The notes under the pieces were generated by a model, which saw nothing but the letters and a program-made list of their open reading frames with translations, did no database searches and was not told where the DNA came from. The translations under genes and the position numbers were made by a program. Shown here piece after piece: positions 51,591 through 59,987 of a DNA stretch of 64,000 nt (positions are counted from its first letter, which is position 1; each line of letters starts with the position of its first letter). Source of the DNA: Erwinia sp. JUb26 (GTDB taxonomy: Bacteria > Pseudomonadota > Gammaproteobacteria > Enterobacterales > Enterobacteriaceae). The DNA is taken from the NCBI RefSeq assembly GCF_003751505.1, contig NZ_RJVB01000004.1, forward strand, positions 361,007 through 425,006. The letters run 5' to 3'.

Positions 51591-52328
51591 TTATTTCCAC
51601 CAGATAAAGGTTGTGTCGATCCAGGCCAGCAGGCCGTAGAGTGCGATACTGACCAGAGAAGAAACGACGACGGCAGCCCAGACGGTCAGCAGATCCACCT
51701 GCTGGGTGGACTGGAAAATGGTCCAGCCGATGCCCTGATACGCGCCGAGCATTTCGGCGACAATCGCCACGATAATGCTGCGTACCAGCCCCACGCGCAG
51801 GCCGCTGACGATATTCGGCAGCGCGGCGGGCAGTTGCAGTTTGCGCATAATAGTGAGGCGGCTGGCACCGAAGCTGCGCATCAGATTAATCATCTGTAGG
51901 TCGGCCTGTTTCAGGCCGTGCAGGCTGTTGACCAGAATGACAAAGCTGACGGCGAGGACGACCAGCACGATTTTGGACATGGCCCCCATGCCAAACCAGA
52001 TCAGCGCCAGCGGGATCCAGGCCACGGTCGGCACCGAGTTAATCGCCACCGCCAGCGGCATCAGAATCGCCTCCAGCGGCCGAAAAATCGTCATCAGCAT
52101 GGCCAGCAGCAACCCGGCCAGCAGGCCAATCGCGAAGCCGCTCAGCGCCTCCACCAGCGTCCAGCCCATTGACACCCACAGGCTGCTCCCACTGCTGATA
52201 ATTGCCAGCACGATGCTGTGCAGCGACGGCAGCACAAACGGCTGAATGTTAAACAGCCAGATGCTGCCTTCCCACAGCACAATCAGGCTGAGTACGCCGA
52301 AGAACGGCGGCAGAAGTTTGCGTATCAC
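51591..52328 (-). CDS. NMT1/TauT-type ABC importer permease A
   Basis: A 245-residue permease of the SsuC/TauC/ThiX group. The EAA loop 'ADLQMINLMRSFGASRLTIMRKLQLPAALP' and 'IVAIVAEMLGAYQGIGWTI' are typical. The start is the GTG at 52328, with GGGGGAA before it; the upstream part of the open frame overlaps the other permease out of frame. It is paired with permease B, implying a heterodimer rather than the usual homodimer of this family. Confidence 0.85.
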   Translation of the reverse strand: MIRKLLPPFFGVLSLIVLWEGSIWLFNIQPFVLPSLHSIVLAIISSGSSLWVSMGWTLVEALSGFAIGLLAGLLLAMLMTIFRPLEAILMPLAVAINSVPTVAWIPLALIWFGMGAMSKIVLVVLAVSFVILVNSLHGLKQADLQMINLMRSFGASRLTIMRKLQLPAALPNIVSGLRVGLVRSIIVAIVAEMLGAYQGIGWTIFQSTQQVDLLTVWAAVVVSSLVSIALYGLLAWIDTTFIWWK

Positions 52329-52330
52329 GG

Positions 52331-53077
52331 TTATTTCCCCCACCAGGCCAGTTTTCTCTCCAGCCGCTCCACCACGCCATACAGCAGCGCGCCGGTCAGC
52401 CCGCAGATCACGATCAGCGTCCACATCCTCACCACGTCTTCGTTGTACATCGACTGGATCAGCAGCACGCCCAGGCCGATCGTGTCACCGAACCACTCGC
52501 CAACAATCGCGCCGACCAGGCTGAGGGAAATGCCCAGCTTCAGCGCCACAAAAATCGACGGAGCGGCGGCAGGGAAGTGCAGTACCAGAAAACGCTTCAG
52601 GCCGCTGGCACCGAAGCTGCGCAGCAGGCTGATATGCAGCGGGTCCACCATCTCCATCCCGCGCTTGGTGTTCAGCGTGACCGGCAAAAACGTCAGGTAG
52701 AAGGCGATCATCACCTTGGCAAACAGCGTGTTGCCGAACCAGATCACCACCAGCGCGCCAAAGGCAATCACCGGCACGGTCTGCGAGATAACAAACAGCG
52801 GAAACCAGGCGCGATCGATCCAGCTGACGTAGAAAAACAGGATGCCGCAGGCCACGCCAAACGCGGTGCCCAGCGCAAAGCCCAGCAGCGTTTCCAGCCC
52901 GGTGCGTCCGGTGCTGGCCAGCAGCAGATCGGCGTTTTCCCGGATATCTGCCACCACCATCGGCACCGACGGCAGATAGCGTGGGCTGATGGCAAACAGC
53001 GTGACGCTTCCCTGCCAGAACAGCAGCACCAGCAACACCGCGACCACCAGGGGATGGGTCAGAAGGCGTTTGATCAT
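52331..53077 (-). CDS. NMT1/TauT-type ABC importer permease B
   Basis: A 248-residue permease of the same family, with 'HISLLRSFGASGLKRFLVLHFPAAAP' as EAA loop and 'SLVGAIVGEWFGDTIGLGVLLIQSMYN' near the end. It overlaps the ATPase stop by 4 bp and is 2 bp from permease A. The two permeases share the fold but differ widely in sequence, so they are not a recent duplication. Confidence 0.87.
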   Translation of the reverse strand: MIKRLLTHPLVVAVLLVLLFWQGSVTLFAISPRYLPSVPMVVADIRENADLLLASTGRTGLETLLGFALGTAFGVACGILFFYVSWIDRAWFPLFVISQTVPVIAFGALVVIWFGNTLFAKVMIAFYLTFLPVTLNTKRGMEMVDPLHISLLRSFGASGLKRFLVLHFPAAAPSIFVALKLGISLSLVGAIVGEWFGDTIGLGVLLIQSMYNEDVVRMWTLIVICGLTGALLYGVVERLERKLAWWGK

Positions 53078-53904
53078 GACTGTTCCTCATGCTCGGTGAA
53101 GCGAAACGACTTCATGCTCTCTTCTTCGATGGCTTCCAGCAGACGTTTCTTGATGGCGATAAATTCGGCGGAGGTCAGCATATCCGGGGTGCGCGGGCGA
53201 GGTAGATCGATCTGCTCAACACATTTGATGGTGCCGGGGCGCGCGCTCATCACCACTACTTTGCTGCCGAGGAAGATCGCCTCATCGATGTCGTGGGTGA
53301 TAAACAGCACGGTGCGGCGATGCTTCTCCCACAGCTTCAGCAGCCAGCGCTGCATCAGCGCGCGGGTCAGCGCATCCAGCGCGCCGAACGGCTCATCCAG
53401 CAGCATTAAATCGCGCTCGAACAGGAAGGTGCGCATTAGGGCCACGCGCTGGCGCATCCCGCCCGAGAGCTGATGCGGATAGCTCTGCTCAAAGCCGCTG
53501 AGACCAAAGCTGGGGAACAGCCCCTCGGCGCGTTTGCGGGCCTCTTTACGCGGTACGCCTTCGCACTCCAGCGCCAGAATGGCGTTGTCCATAATGGTGC
53601 GCCACGGCAGCAGCAGGTCGCGCTGCGGCATAAACGATACTTTGCCAAGCAGTTCGCCATCCCGCTGAGACTGGCCTTTAAACAGGATCGCCCCGTCGCT
53701 GTCCGGGTCGAGCAGCCCGGCGATCATGTTGAACAGGGTTGATTTGCCGCAGCCGGAAGGGCCAACCAGCGTGACAAACTCACCCTCATTGACGATCAGG
53801 TTGACGCCGGAGACGGCGATGACCTGTTGCTGCCCATCGCCAAAGCGTTTCCATAAATTATCCAGCTGCAGCAGGGGCAGATGTTTTTTTGGTGCAATGG
53901 TCAT
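53074..53904 (-). CDS. NMT1/TauT-type ABC importer ATPase (SsuB/TauB-like)
   Basis: A 276-residue ATPase: Walker A 'GPSGCGKST' (about 46-54), Q-loop 'VSFMPQRDLLLPW', signature 'LSGGMRQRVALMRTFL', Walker B 'LMLLDEPFGALD' and switch His 'FITHDI'. The C-terminal 'PRPRTPDMLTSAEFIAIKKRLLEAI' segment is common in nitrate/taurine/thiamine-precursor transporters. It energises the importer encoded by 51591-54935. Confidence 0.9.
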   Translation of the reverse strand: MTIAPKKHLPLLQLDNLWKRFGDGQQQVIAVSGVNLIVNEGEFVTLVGPSGCGKSTLFNMIAGLLDPDSDGAILFKGQSQRDGELLGKVSFMPQRDLLLPWRTIMDNAILALECEGVPRKEARKRAEGLFPSFGLSGFEQSYPHQLSGGMRQRVALMRTFLFERDLMLLDEPFGALDALTRALMQRWLLKLWEKHRRTVLFITHDIDEAIFLGSKVVVMSARPGTIKCVEQIDLPRPRTPDMLTSAEFIAIKKRLLEAIEEESMKSFRFTEHEEQS

Positions 53905-53924
53905 CAGGCTTCTCCGCGCGGTGA

Positions 53925-54935
53925 TCAGTTAAGGGTTTTGTACTGCGTCGGGACGTTATTCCAGAAGCTAAGGTCGAAGGTCTGGTTGACGTCCACCGGC
54001 TGTTTCAGCGCGCCGTACTCCACCAGCAGCTTCATCATCTTCTCGGCTTTAGGCATATCGACGTTGCCCAGCCCCGGCGATCCCGGCGGGTACATCAGCG
54101 AGGCGACGGAGTCGAGCATCGCCACCTGATGTTTTCGGTCGAGGCTTGGGTTGGTTTTCATCAGAATATCAATGGTTTCTTCGCGGTGGGTGAGGGCGTA
54201 TTGCCAGCCTTCCAACGTGGCGTTAACGAAGGCCTGCACCTGCTGTGGCTTTTTTTCCACCATCGATTTTGAGGTGATCAGCGCGTCCTGCTGGGTGGTC
54301 ACCCCGACGTCATCGGGTGAAATCAGCTTGAGGTTGGTGACGCCTTTCTCTTTCAGCGTGTTGTATTCGTTATAGAGGGTGACGGTGGCAACATCGACCT
54401 GCTTATCGATAAACGGGTTGAGCGACACAGACTGTGGCAGCAGGGTGATATCCTCTTTCTTCAGGCCTGCCGCACCCAGCGATGCCAGCAGCGGATACTG
54501 CACGCCGGTAAACCACACCGAGACTTTTTTGCCTTTAAAATCTTTAAAGCTGTTGATGCCGGAATCCGCATAGGTAACAAAGACGAACGGCGTGCGCTGC
54601 TGGGACATCGCCAGCGCGACAATCGGCAGACCTTTTTCCCGCGCCGCCAGCACGCTCTCCATGCCGCCCGCCAGGCCGAAGGTATCGGCACCCGACGCCA
54701 CTAAGGTTTCCACGTTGATATTCGGGCCGCCGGGATTGATGGTAACGTCCAGCCCCTGCTGCGCGTAAAAGCCTTTTTCTTTGGCGACGTAAAAACCGGC
54801 AAACTGCGCCTGCGCCAGCCATTTCAGGCGCACAGAGACTTTCTCCTGAGCGGCCTGCGCGGCGCCAGCAAGCAGCGCGGTACAGAGCAATCCAGTCAGA
54901 CAACGACGGGCGAACTGCGAGGTAAGTCCTGACAT
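53925..54935 (-). CDS. NMT1/ThiY-like periplasmic binding protein
   Basis: A 336-residue solute-binding protein with a signal peptide ending 'LAGAAQA' (about residue 26). 'VRLKWLAQAQFAGFYVAKEKGFYAQQGLDVTINPGGPNINVETLVASGADTFGL' is the NMT1/THI5-like domain seen in binding proteins for pyrimidine thiamine precursors, riboflavin and related heterocycles. I start at the ATG at 54935 with GAGG upstream; the extra codons of the longer frame lack family similarity and overlap the promoter. It is the first gene of the seven-gene operon. A GntR box lies 56 bp upstream. Confidence 0.88.
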   Translation of the reverse strand: MSGLTSQFARRCLTGLLCTALLAGAAQAAQEKVSVRLKWLAQAQFAGFYVAKEKGFYAQQGLDVTINPGGPNINVETLVASGADTFGLAGGMESVLAAREKGLPIVALAMSQQRTPFVFVTYADSGINSFKDFKGKKVSVWFTGVQYPLLASLGAAGLKKEDITLLPQSVSLNPFIDKQVDVATVTLYNEYNTLKEKGVTNLKLISPDDVGVTTQQDALITSKSMVEKKPQQVQAFVNATLEGWQYALTHREETIDILMKTNPSLDRKHQVAMLDSVASLMYPPGSPGLGNVDMPKAEKMMKLLVEYGALKQPVDVNQTFDLSFWNNVPTQYKTLN

Positions 54936-54990
54936 GTGAGCATCCTCTGGTTTCGGGTTCAACATTCGGGTGGTAATGAAAAATCGCGTT

Positions 54991-55000
54991 ATGTATACAT
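54991..55000. promoter_or_regulatory. GntR operator box upstream of the ABC operon
   Basis: ATGTATACAT, a perfect 10-bp palindrome that matches the box pairs at 55124-55154 and 55887-55917. It lies 56 bp upstream of the binding-protein start. Confidence 0.7.
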
Positions 55001-55123
55001 CACGGCGCTGTTTTAATGTCTTTGCTGCCATTCATGACTTGCAGGATGTGTGCCAGTTTCAATAAAGGTCATTGACCCGCGCAAGAAATCAGCGACAATA
55101 CGCACTATAAAGCGGTGAAGGCG

Positions 55124-55154
55124 ATGTATACCTGTTTATTGAAAAGGTATGCAA
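55124..55154. promoter_or_regulatory. Paired GntR operators upstream of the gntR gene
   Basis: ATGTATACCT (55124-55133) and AGGTATGCAA (55145-55154), offset 21 bp (two helical turns), 40 bp upstream of the repressor start. The pair forms an inverted repeat TGTATACC-N13-GGTATGCA. Confidence 0.78.
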
Positions 55155-55193
55155 ATGGATCGTAACAGTGCAACCTGACGAGCAAACAGCACC

Positions 55194-55871
55194 ATGAGTG
55201 AGCAAAAAAACCTCTCCCGCCTGACGGGAACCTCGCTGGCGGACGGCCTGAAGCAGACGCTGGAAAAAGAGATCGCCAGCGGCGCGCTGGAGCCGGGTAA
55301 GCGACTGGACGAAAAGGAAATTGGCGCGCGATTTGGCGTTTCGCGCACCCCGGTACGCGAGGCGTTTCGCCTGCTGGCGGCCGACGGGCTGGTGGATCTC
55401 AACGGCCGTCAGGGCGTGATGGTGCGCGCCCTGAGCATGAATAAGCTGCTGGAAATGTTTCAGGTAATGGCCGAGCTGGAAGGGCTGTGCGCGCGGCTGG
55501 CGGCGCGGCGTATCTCGCCGGACCAGTTGGCCACGCTGCGCCAGATCCAGCAGCAGATGGCGGATCGCGGCCCGTCCATTTCGCCGGAAGCCTTCTATGA
55601 AATGAATCTCAGCTTCCATGAAGGGATCTATGCCTTTGCCCGTAATGCGTTTTTAGCCGAAGAGACGCGCGCGCTGCGCAACCGCGTGGGTGTATATCGC
55701 CGCCGGGTGACCTTCCATCCGGGGCGGGTCAATAAAACTCTCGAGGAGCACGGTGCGATCCTTGAGGCGATCGCCCGTAACGACGCCGATGCCGCGCACG
55801 ACGCGATGCGCAAGCACCTGACCCTGCTGGGCGATGACCTGGTCGATTTTATCGCGGGCTTCAGCAAATAA
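55194..55871 (+). CDS. GntR-family (FadR/FCD subfamily) repressor
   Basis: A 225-residue regulator. The winged helix 'DEKEIGARFGVSRTPVREAFRLLAADGLVDLNGRQGVMV' spans about 42-80; the C-terminal FCD helical domain has metal-ligand-type positions in 'YEMNLSFHEGIYAFARN' and the late His in 'AHDAMRKHL'. The FCD group binds organic acids or related small molecules. It lies between two divergent catabolic operons, and five copies of an ATGTATAC-type box occur only in the three local promoter regions. It should repress itself and both operons. The ligand is unknown. Confidence 0.92.
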   Translation: MSEQKNLSRLTGTSLADGLKQTLEKEIASGALEPGKRLDEKEIGARFGVSRTPVREAFRLLAADGLVDLNGRQGVMVRALSMNKLLEMFQVMAELEGLCARLAARRISPDQLATLRQIQQQMADRGPSISPEAFYEMNLSFHEGIYAFARNAFLAEETRALRNRVGVYRRRVTFHPGRVNKTLEEHGAILEAIARNDADAAHDAMRKHLTLLGDDLVDFIAGFSK

Positions 55872-55886
55872 ACATTTTTGCCTTTC

Positions 55887-55917
55887 TGGTATGCAAATTG
55901 CTTTGCTATGTATACCT
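55887..55917. promoter_or_regulatory. Paired GntR operators upstream of the SDR operon
   Basis: TGGTATGCAA (55887-55896) and ATGTATACCT (55908-55917), again offset by 21 bp but in the opposite order to the pair at 55124. They fill the 63-bp gap before the SDR start, so the SDR operon should have its own repressed promoter. Confidence 0.78.
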
Positions 55918-55934
55918 AAACTGGAGGGCACCAA

Positions 55935-56717
55935 ATGAATCTCAATCTGAACGGCAAGAGCGCGTTGATTACCGGCGCATCAAAAGGCATCGGCGAAGCG
56001 ACGGCGCGCGTACTGGCCGCCGAAGGCTGTACGCTACACCTGGCGGCACGTAACGGCGCGGCAATGCGCGATCTGCAACAGGCGCTGATTGCCGAATATG
56101 GCGTCAGCGTTTCGGTGTATGAAAAAGACCTCAGCTCCACGGCGGCGATGGAGTCGCTGGCGGCCGAAGTCGGCGCGATTGATATTCTGATCAACAATGC
56201 GGGCGACATTCCGGCCGGATCGCTGGAGGTGGTTGGCGACCGCGAGTGGCGCGCCGGGTTCGATCTGAAAGTTTTCGGCTATATCTCCCTCTGCCGTCTT
56301 TACTACCCACAAATGAAAGCGGCCAAAAGCGGCGTGATCGTCAACGTGATCGGCAACTCCGGTGAAAACTGGGATGCCAGCTATATAGCCGGCAGCACCG
56401 GCAACGCCGCGCTGATGTCGTTTACTAAAGCGCTGGGCGGCCGCAGCCTGGATGACGGCATCCGGGTGATCGGCATCAACCCCGGCCCGGTCGCCACCGA
56501 CCGCATGCTGAAAATTATGAAGCGTAAAGCAATCGATATGCTGGGCGACGAGTCGCGCTGGGAAGAGTTGTTCGCGCTCTATCCGGGCCAGCGCCCGGCC
56601 ACCTCGGAAGAGGTCGCGGATTTAGTGGCCTTTATGTCTTCCGGGCGCGCGGGCTACATCAGCGGCACCAACATTACTATCGACGGCGGCATTGCTGCGC
56701 GTGGATCCGTCATTTAA
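55935..56717 (+). CDS. SDR-family protein without the canonical YxxxK motif
   Basis: A 260-residue SDR. The cofactor motif TGASKGIG (13-20), 'NNAG' (87-90) and C-terminal 'SGTNITIDGG' are normal. The active-site region reads 'YIAGSTGNAALMSFTKAL' (150-167): aligning the 'AAL' segment with the usual 'YxASKAAL' puts Gly153 and Asn157 at the Tyr and Lys positions, with Tyr150 three residues early. So it may use another mechanism, or the loop may be shifted. I recall similar 'AGSxGNAAL' SDRs in other proteobacteria, so this is probably a conserved subgroup rather than a mutation. It is first in the plus-strand operon; GGAGG precedes the ATG. Confidence 0.85.
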   Translation: MNLNLNGKSALITGASKGIGEATARVLAAEGCTLHLAARNGAAMRDLQQALIAEYGVSVSVYEKDLSSTAAMESLAAEVGAIDILINNAGDIPAGSLEVVGDREWRAGFDLKVFGYISLCRLYYPQMKAAKSGVIVNVIGNSGENWDASYIAGSTGNAALMSFTKALGGRSLDDGIRVIGINPGPVATDRMLKIMKRKAIDMLGDESRWEELFALYPGQRPATSEEVADLVAFMSSGRAGYISGTNITIDGGIAARGSVI

Positions 56718-56730
56718 CCGGGAGCGCAGC

Positions 56731-57864
56731 ATGTCAGATATCTATACGCGTAATGCCTGGTTCGATCGGCTGTTTGCCACCGAAGGGCTGATCTGGATGG
56801 GGCAGAACACCAACCATCTGCCGCCGCATCCGGACGTGCTGGCCGCACTGCATAATTCGGTGGCCGCTACCGAGTTTAGTGCCTATGCGCCGCCGCTGGG
56901 GTTTGAGTCACTGCGCAGCGCCATTGTCGCCGACATTGGGGTTCCCGGCGTGACGGCAATGGTCACCGACGGTGGGGTGAATGCCCTGGCGACGCTGTGC
57001 CGCGCCCGCTGCCGCCCCGGCACCACCTTTGTTACCACCGATCCCAGCTGGAAATGGCCCTGCCAGTTCGCCGAGCAGATGGGATCCGAGGTTATTCAGA
57101 TCCCGATCTGGAACCCCGACTGCCACTATCGCCTGACTCCGGACGCACTGGCGGCAGCGGTGGACGACAGCACCGCGCTGATCTATCTCGTCGACCCGAA
57201 TAACCCGCTGGGCATTCACTACAGCCGGGAAGAGCTGCAGGCATTTATCGATATCGCCCGCCGCCACGGTGCGCTGCTGATCCACGACTGCACCTACCGC
57301 GACTTTGCCCCGGAGCACGTGGCCGCACTGGGGCTGGACAGTGAACAGGTGGTGATGTCCGTGAGCTTTTCAAAATGGCTGGGGCTGGCGGGCCTGCGGG
57401 TCGGCGCGCTGGTGGCCGCGCCGGCGCTGCTGGCCGAACTGGCCCCGTACAACGGCGGCGTGCTGGGGGCCAGCGTTCCGGCGCAGCGCGCGGCGGAAGC
57501 GGGTTTAAAAGTGAAGGCGGAATGGATGACCACTCTGCTGGCGGCGGACAAACGCAATAAAGCACGCATTGCCGAGGCGGTCAGCGCCGTGCCGGGGTTG
57601 TCGCTGCCGGTCTACCCCTCCGGCGGTAATTTCCTGGTGATTGATGTCACCGGTGCCGGTATTCGTCCCGAAGCGCTGGTGGAGTGCTATCTGCAACAGG
57701 GCATTCAGATCCGCCACGGCGGCTATCACACCACCACCTTTGGCGATCGCTTTATCAAAGTCAGCACCACGGTTCCGGCTGAATGGGCGGAGAAATTCGC
57801 CGCTCTGCTGCCGGAAATGGTGGCGCAGGCCGCACAGCTGCAGCAGTTCCGCCAACCATTCTGA
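56731..57864 (+). CDS. PLP-dependent aminotransferase, class I/II
   Basis: A 377-residue fold type I aminotransferase. The PLP Lys is Lys215 in 'SVSFSKWLGLAGLRVGAL'; Asn158 ('DPNNPLG'), Asp186 and Tyr189 ('HDCTYRDF') are the expected PLP contacts, and the substrate-carboxylate Arg is near the C-terminus ('IKVSTTV' region lacks the usual 'RIS' Arg, so this contact is uncertain). I start at the ATG at 56731, preceded by GGGAG; the longer frame overlaps the SDR gene. It lies between the SDR and the alpha/beta hydrolase genes in one operon. Confidence 0.86.
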   Translation: MSDIYTRNAWFDRLFATEGLIWMGQNTNHLPPHPDVLAALHNSVAATEFSAYAPPLGFESLRSAIVADIGVPGVTAMVTDGGVNALATLCRARCRPGTTFVTTDPSWKWPCQFAEQMGSEVIQIPIWNPDCHYRLTPDALAAAVDDSTALIYLVDPNNPLGIHYSREELQAFIDIARRHGALLIHDCTYRDFAPEHVAALGLDSEQVVMSVSFSKWLGLAGLRVGALVAAPALLAELAPYNGGVLGASVPAQRAAEAGLKVKAEWMTTLLAADKRNKARIAEAVSAVPGLSLPVYPSGGNFLVIDVTGAGIRPEALVECYLQQGIQIRHGGYHTTTFGDRFIKVSTTVPAEWAEKFAALLPEMVAQAAQLQQFRQPF

Positions 57865-57874
57865 GGAGCGAACC

Positions 57875-58753
57875 ATGTTTATTACCACCAACGATCGGGT
57901 TCAGCTGTGGGTTGAAACCAGCGGGGAAGGCATCCCGATCCTGTTTATCCATGAATTTGGCGGCAGTTTTGACAGCTGGCAGCCGCAGGTCCATGCCTTC
58001 AGCCGCCGCTATCAGTGCATCACCTATGCGGCACGCGGCTATCCGCCTTCGTCGGTGCCGCAGGATCTGGAAGCGTACTCCCAGCAGCGGGCGGTGGAGG
58101 ATGCGCTGGCCGTGCTGGACGGGCTGGGCATTGAAAAGGCGCATATCGTCGGGTTATCGATGGGGGGATTTGCCGCACTGCATTTTGGCCTCAATGCGCC
58201 CGAGCGCGCGCTGTCGCTGACCGTGGCCGGAGCAGGCTACGGCTGCGAGCCGGAAACCGAAGCGTATTTCCGCCAGGTTTCGCTGCAGGTAGGCGAAAAC
58301 TTCGCCCGCCAGGGGGCAAAACAGTTTGCGCCGACCTATGCGCTGGGGGCCAGCCGCGTGCAGTTCCAGAACAAAGATCCGCGCGGCTGGCAGCGCTTTG
58401 CCGATCGGCTGGCGGAACACGACTCGCTGGGAGCCTCGCTGACCATGCGCGGCGTGCAGGCGCGTCGCCCGGCGTTCTACCAGCTGGAAGCGCAGATCAA
58501 GGCGCTGATGCTGCCGGTGCTGATTATGGTCGGTGACGAGGACGATCACTGTCTGCAACCCGGCCTGTACCTGAAAAAACACCTGCCTGCCGCCGGGCTG
58601 GCGATCCTGCCGAAAACCGGCCACACCCTGAATCTGGAAGAGCCGCAGCTGTTTAACCAGCTGCTGGCGGAGTTTTTCGCGCAGGTTGAGGCGGGGAAAT
58701 GGGGCGTGCGCGACCCGCGTGCTAATCCGGCGCAGATAATGCGCACCGACTGA
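57875..58753 (+). CDS. Alpha/beta-fold hydrolase
   Basis: A 292-residue hydrolase. Nucleophile Ser95 in 'VGLSMGGFAA', a likely catalytic Asp in 'MVGDEDDHC' and His in 'KTGHTLNLEEP' form the triad; the oxyanion segment is 'IHEFGGSFDSW'. The shape is that of ester, enol-lactone or C-C bond hydrolases such as PcaD/MhpC-like enzymes. GAGGAG precedes the ATG at 57875, and it follows the aminotransferase gene by 10 bp. The substrate is unknown. Confidence 0.86.
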   Translation: MFITTNDRVQLWVETSGEGIPILFIHEFGGSFDSWQPQVHAFSRRYQCITYAARGYPPSSVPQDLEAYSQQRAVEDALAVLDGLGIEKAHIVGLSMGGFAALHFGLNAPERALSLTVAGAGYGCEPETEAYFRQVSLQVGENFARQGAKQFAPTYALGASRVQFQNKDPRGWQRFADRLAEHDSLGASLTMRGVQARRPAFYQLEAQIKALMLPVLIMVGDEDDHCLQPGLYLKKHLPAAGLAILPKTGHTLNLEEPQLFNQLLAEFFAQVEAGKWGVRDPRANPAQIMRTD

Positions 58754-58760
58754 GGGTGAA

Positions 58761-59987
58761 ATGATGAAAATTAACGGTGAGCGGCTCTGGCAGCGGCTGA
58801 TGCGGATGTCACAGGTGGGGGCCATTGCCGGTGACGGCGTCAATCGTCAGGCGCTCAGTGCGGAAGAAGCGGAGAGCTTGCGGCTGATGATTGACTGGGC
58901 GCAGGCCAGCGATCTGGAGGCCCGTTGCGATATGGCGGGGAATCTGTTCGTTATCCTCTCCGGTACCGATCGCGCGGCCGCGCCACTGCTGCTGGGCAGC
59001 CATCTCGACAGCCAGCCCACCGGTGGCCGCTTTGACGGCGTTTACGGCGTGCTGGCGGCGCTGGAAGTGCTGACGGTGTTTCGCGAATGCGGCCTTCAGC
59101 CCGCCTGCGATGTCGTGGCGGTATCGTGGATGAATGAAGAAGGATCGCGGTTTGCACCGGGGATGATGGGATCGTCGCTGTTCGCCGGCGCGCGCGCGCT
59201 GATGGCGATGCGCGCCGTGACCGACGAGGCGGGCTGCTCCGTCGGCCAGGCGCTGGATGAACTCCACCGGGCGGTGCCGCTGGATATCTACGCCTGCCCC
59301 CATCCCCCGCTCGCCTATCTGGAGGCGCATATTGAGCAGGCGACACAGCTGGAACGGGCGGAGGCCACCATCGGTGTGGTGAGCGGCATTCAGGGCAAGG
59401 TGACCTGGCAGGTGACGCTGCATGGCGAGCGCGGCCATGCGGGCACGGTGCCGATGGCGCAGCGGCGCGACGTGCTGCGCTGCTTCAGCGGCATCGCGCA
59501 GCGGCTTTACGACAAGGTGGGCGCGGCCGATCCGGCGGTGATGCTGACGATAGGACGGATTGAAATGCAGCCCAACGCGCCGTCGGTGATCCCGGACCGT
59601 CTGACCTTCCGCATCGATCTGCGCCACCCCGACGCTGTGCGGTTAACGGCGCTGACGGCGACAGCAGAGCGGCTGATGAGCGAGATGGCGTCACCCTGTG
59701 ACATTGAATTCACCCGCCTGAGCGAAGCCGCGCCCAACGCCTTTTCCCCCGAACTCCAGCAGGCGATTGCGCAATCTGCCAGCGAACGCGGCTATCCGGC
59801 GCTTTCTTTGCTTTCCGCTGCCGGCCACGACGCGCGCTATCTGGCGGCAATCTGCCCCTCGGCGATGATCTTTATTCCCTGCCGCGCGGGCATCAGCCAT
59901 GCGCCGGAAGAGTGGGCAGCGCCCGAGGCGGTCAGCGCGGGCGCTCAGGTGCTGCTGGACGTGGCGCGCCGCTGGTCAGGGCTGTAG
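58761..59987 (+). CDS. M20-family Zn amidohydrolase (N-carbamoyl-amino acid hydrolase/AllC-like)
   Basis: A 408-residue dinuclear metal amidohydrolase. Ligands are visible in 'LLGSHLDSQPTGGRFDG' (His81, Asp92), 'SWMNEEGSRF' (Glu126/127), 'EAHIEQ' (His near 191) and 'AGHDARYLA' near the C-terminus. 'HGERGHAGTVPM' marks the dimerisation domain. This subgroup hydrolyses N-carbamoyl-L-amino acids, ureidopropionate or allantoate, releasing ammonia and CO2 or an amine. It starts 7 bp after the hydrolase and overlaps the convergent LysR gene by 12 bp. In the local pathway it may perform the final C-N cleavage (inference). Confidence 0.88.
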   Translation: MMKINGERLWQRLMRMSQVGAIAGDGVNRQALSAEEAESLRLMIDWAQASDLEARCDMAGNLFVILSGTDRAAAPLLLGSHLDSQPTGGRFDGVYGVLAALEVLTVFRECGLQPACDVVAVSWMNEEGSRFAPGMMGSSLFAGARALMAMRAVTDEAGCSVGQALDELHRAVPLDIYACPHPPLAYLEAHIEQATQLERAEATIGVVSGIQGKVTWQVTLHGERGHAGTVPMAQRRDVLRCFSGIAQRLYDKVGAADPAVMLTIGRIEMQPNAPSVIPDRLTFRIDLRHPDAVRLTALTATAERLMSEMASPCDIEFTRLSEAAPNAFSPELQQAIAQSASERGYPALSLLSAAGHDARYLAAICPSAMIFIPCRAGISHAPEEWAAPEAVSAGAQVLLDVARRWSGL

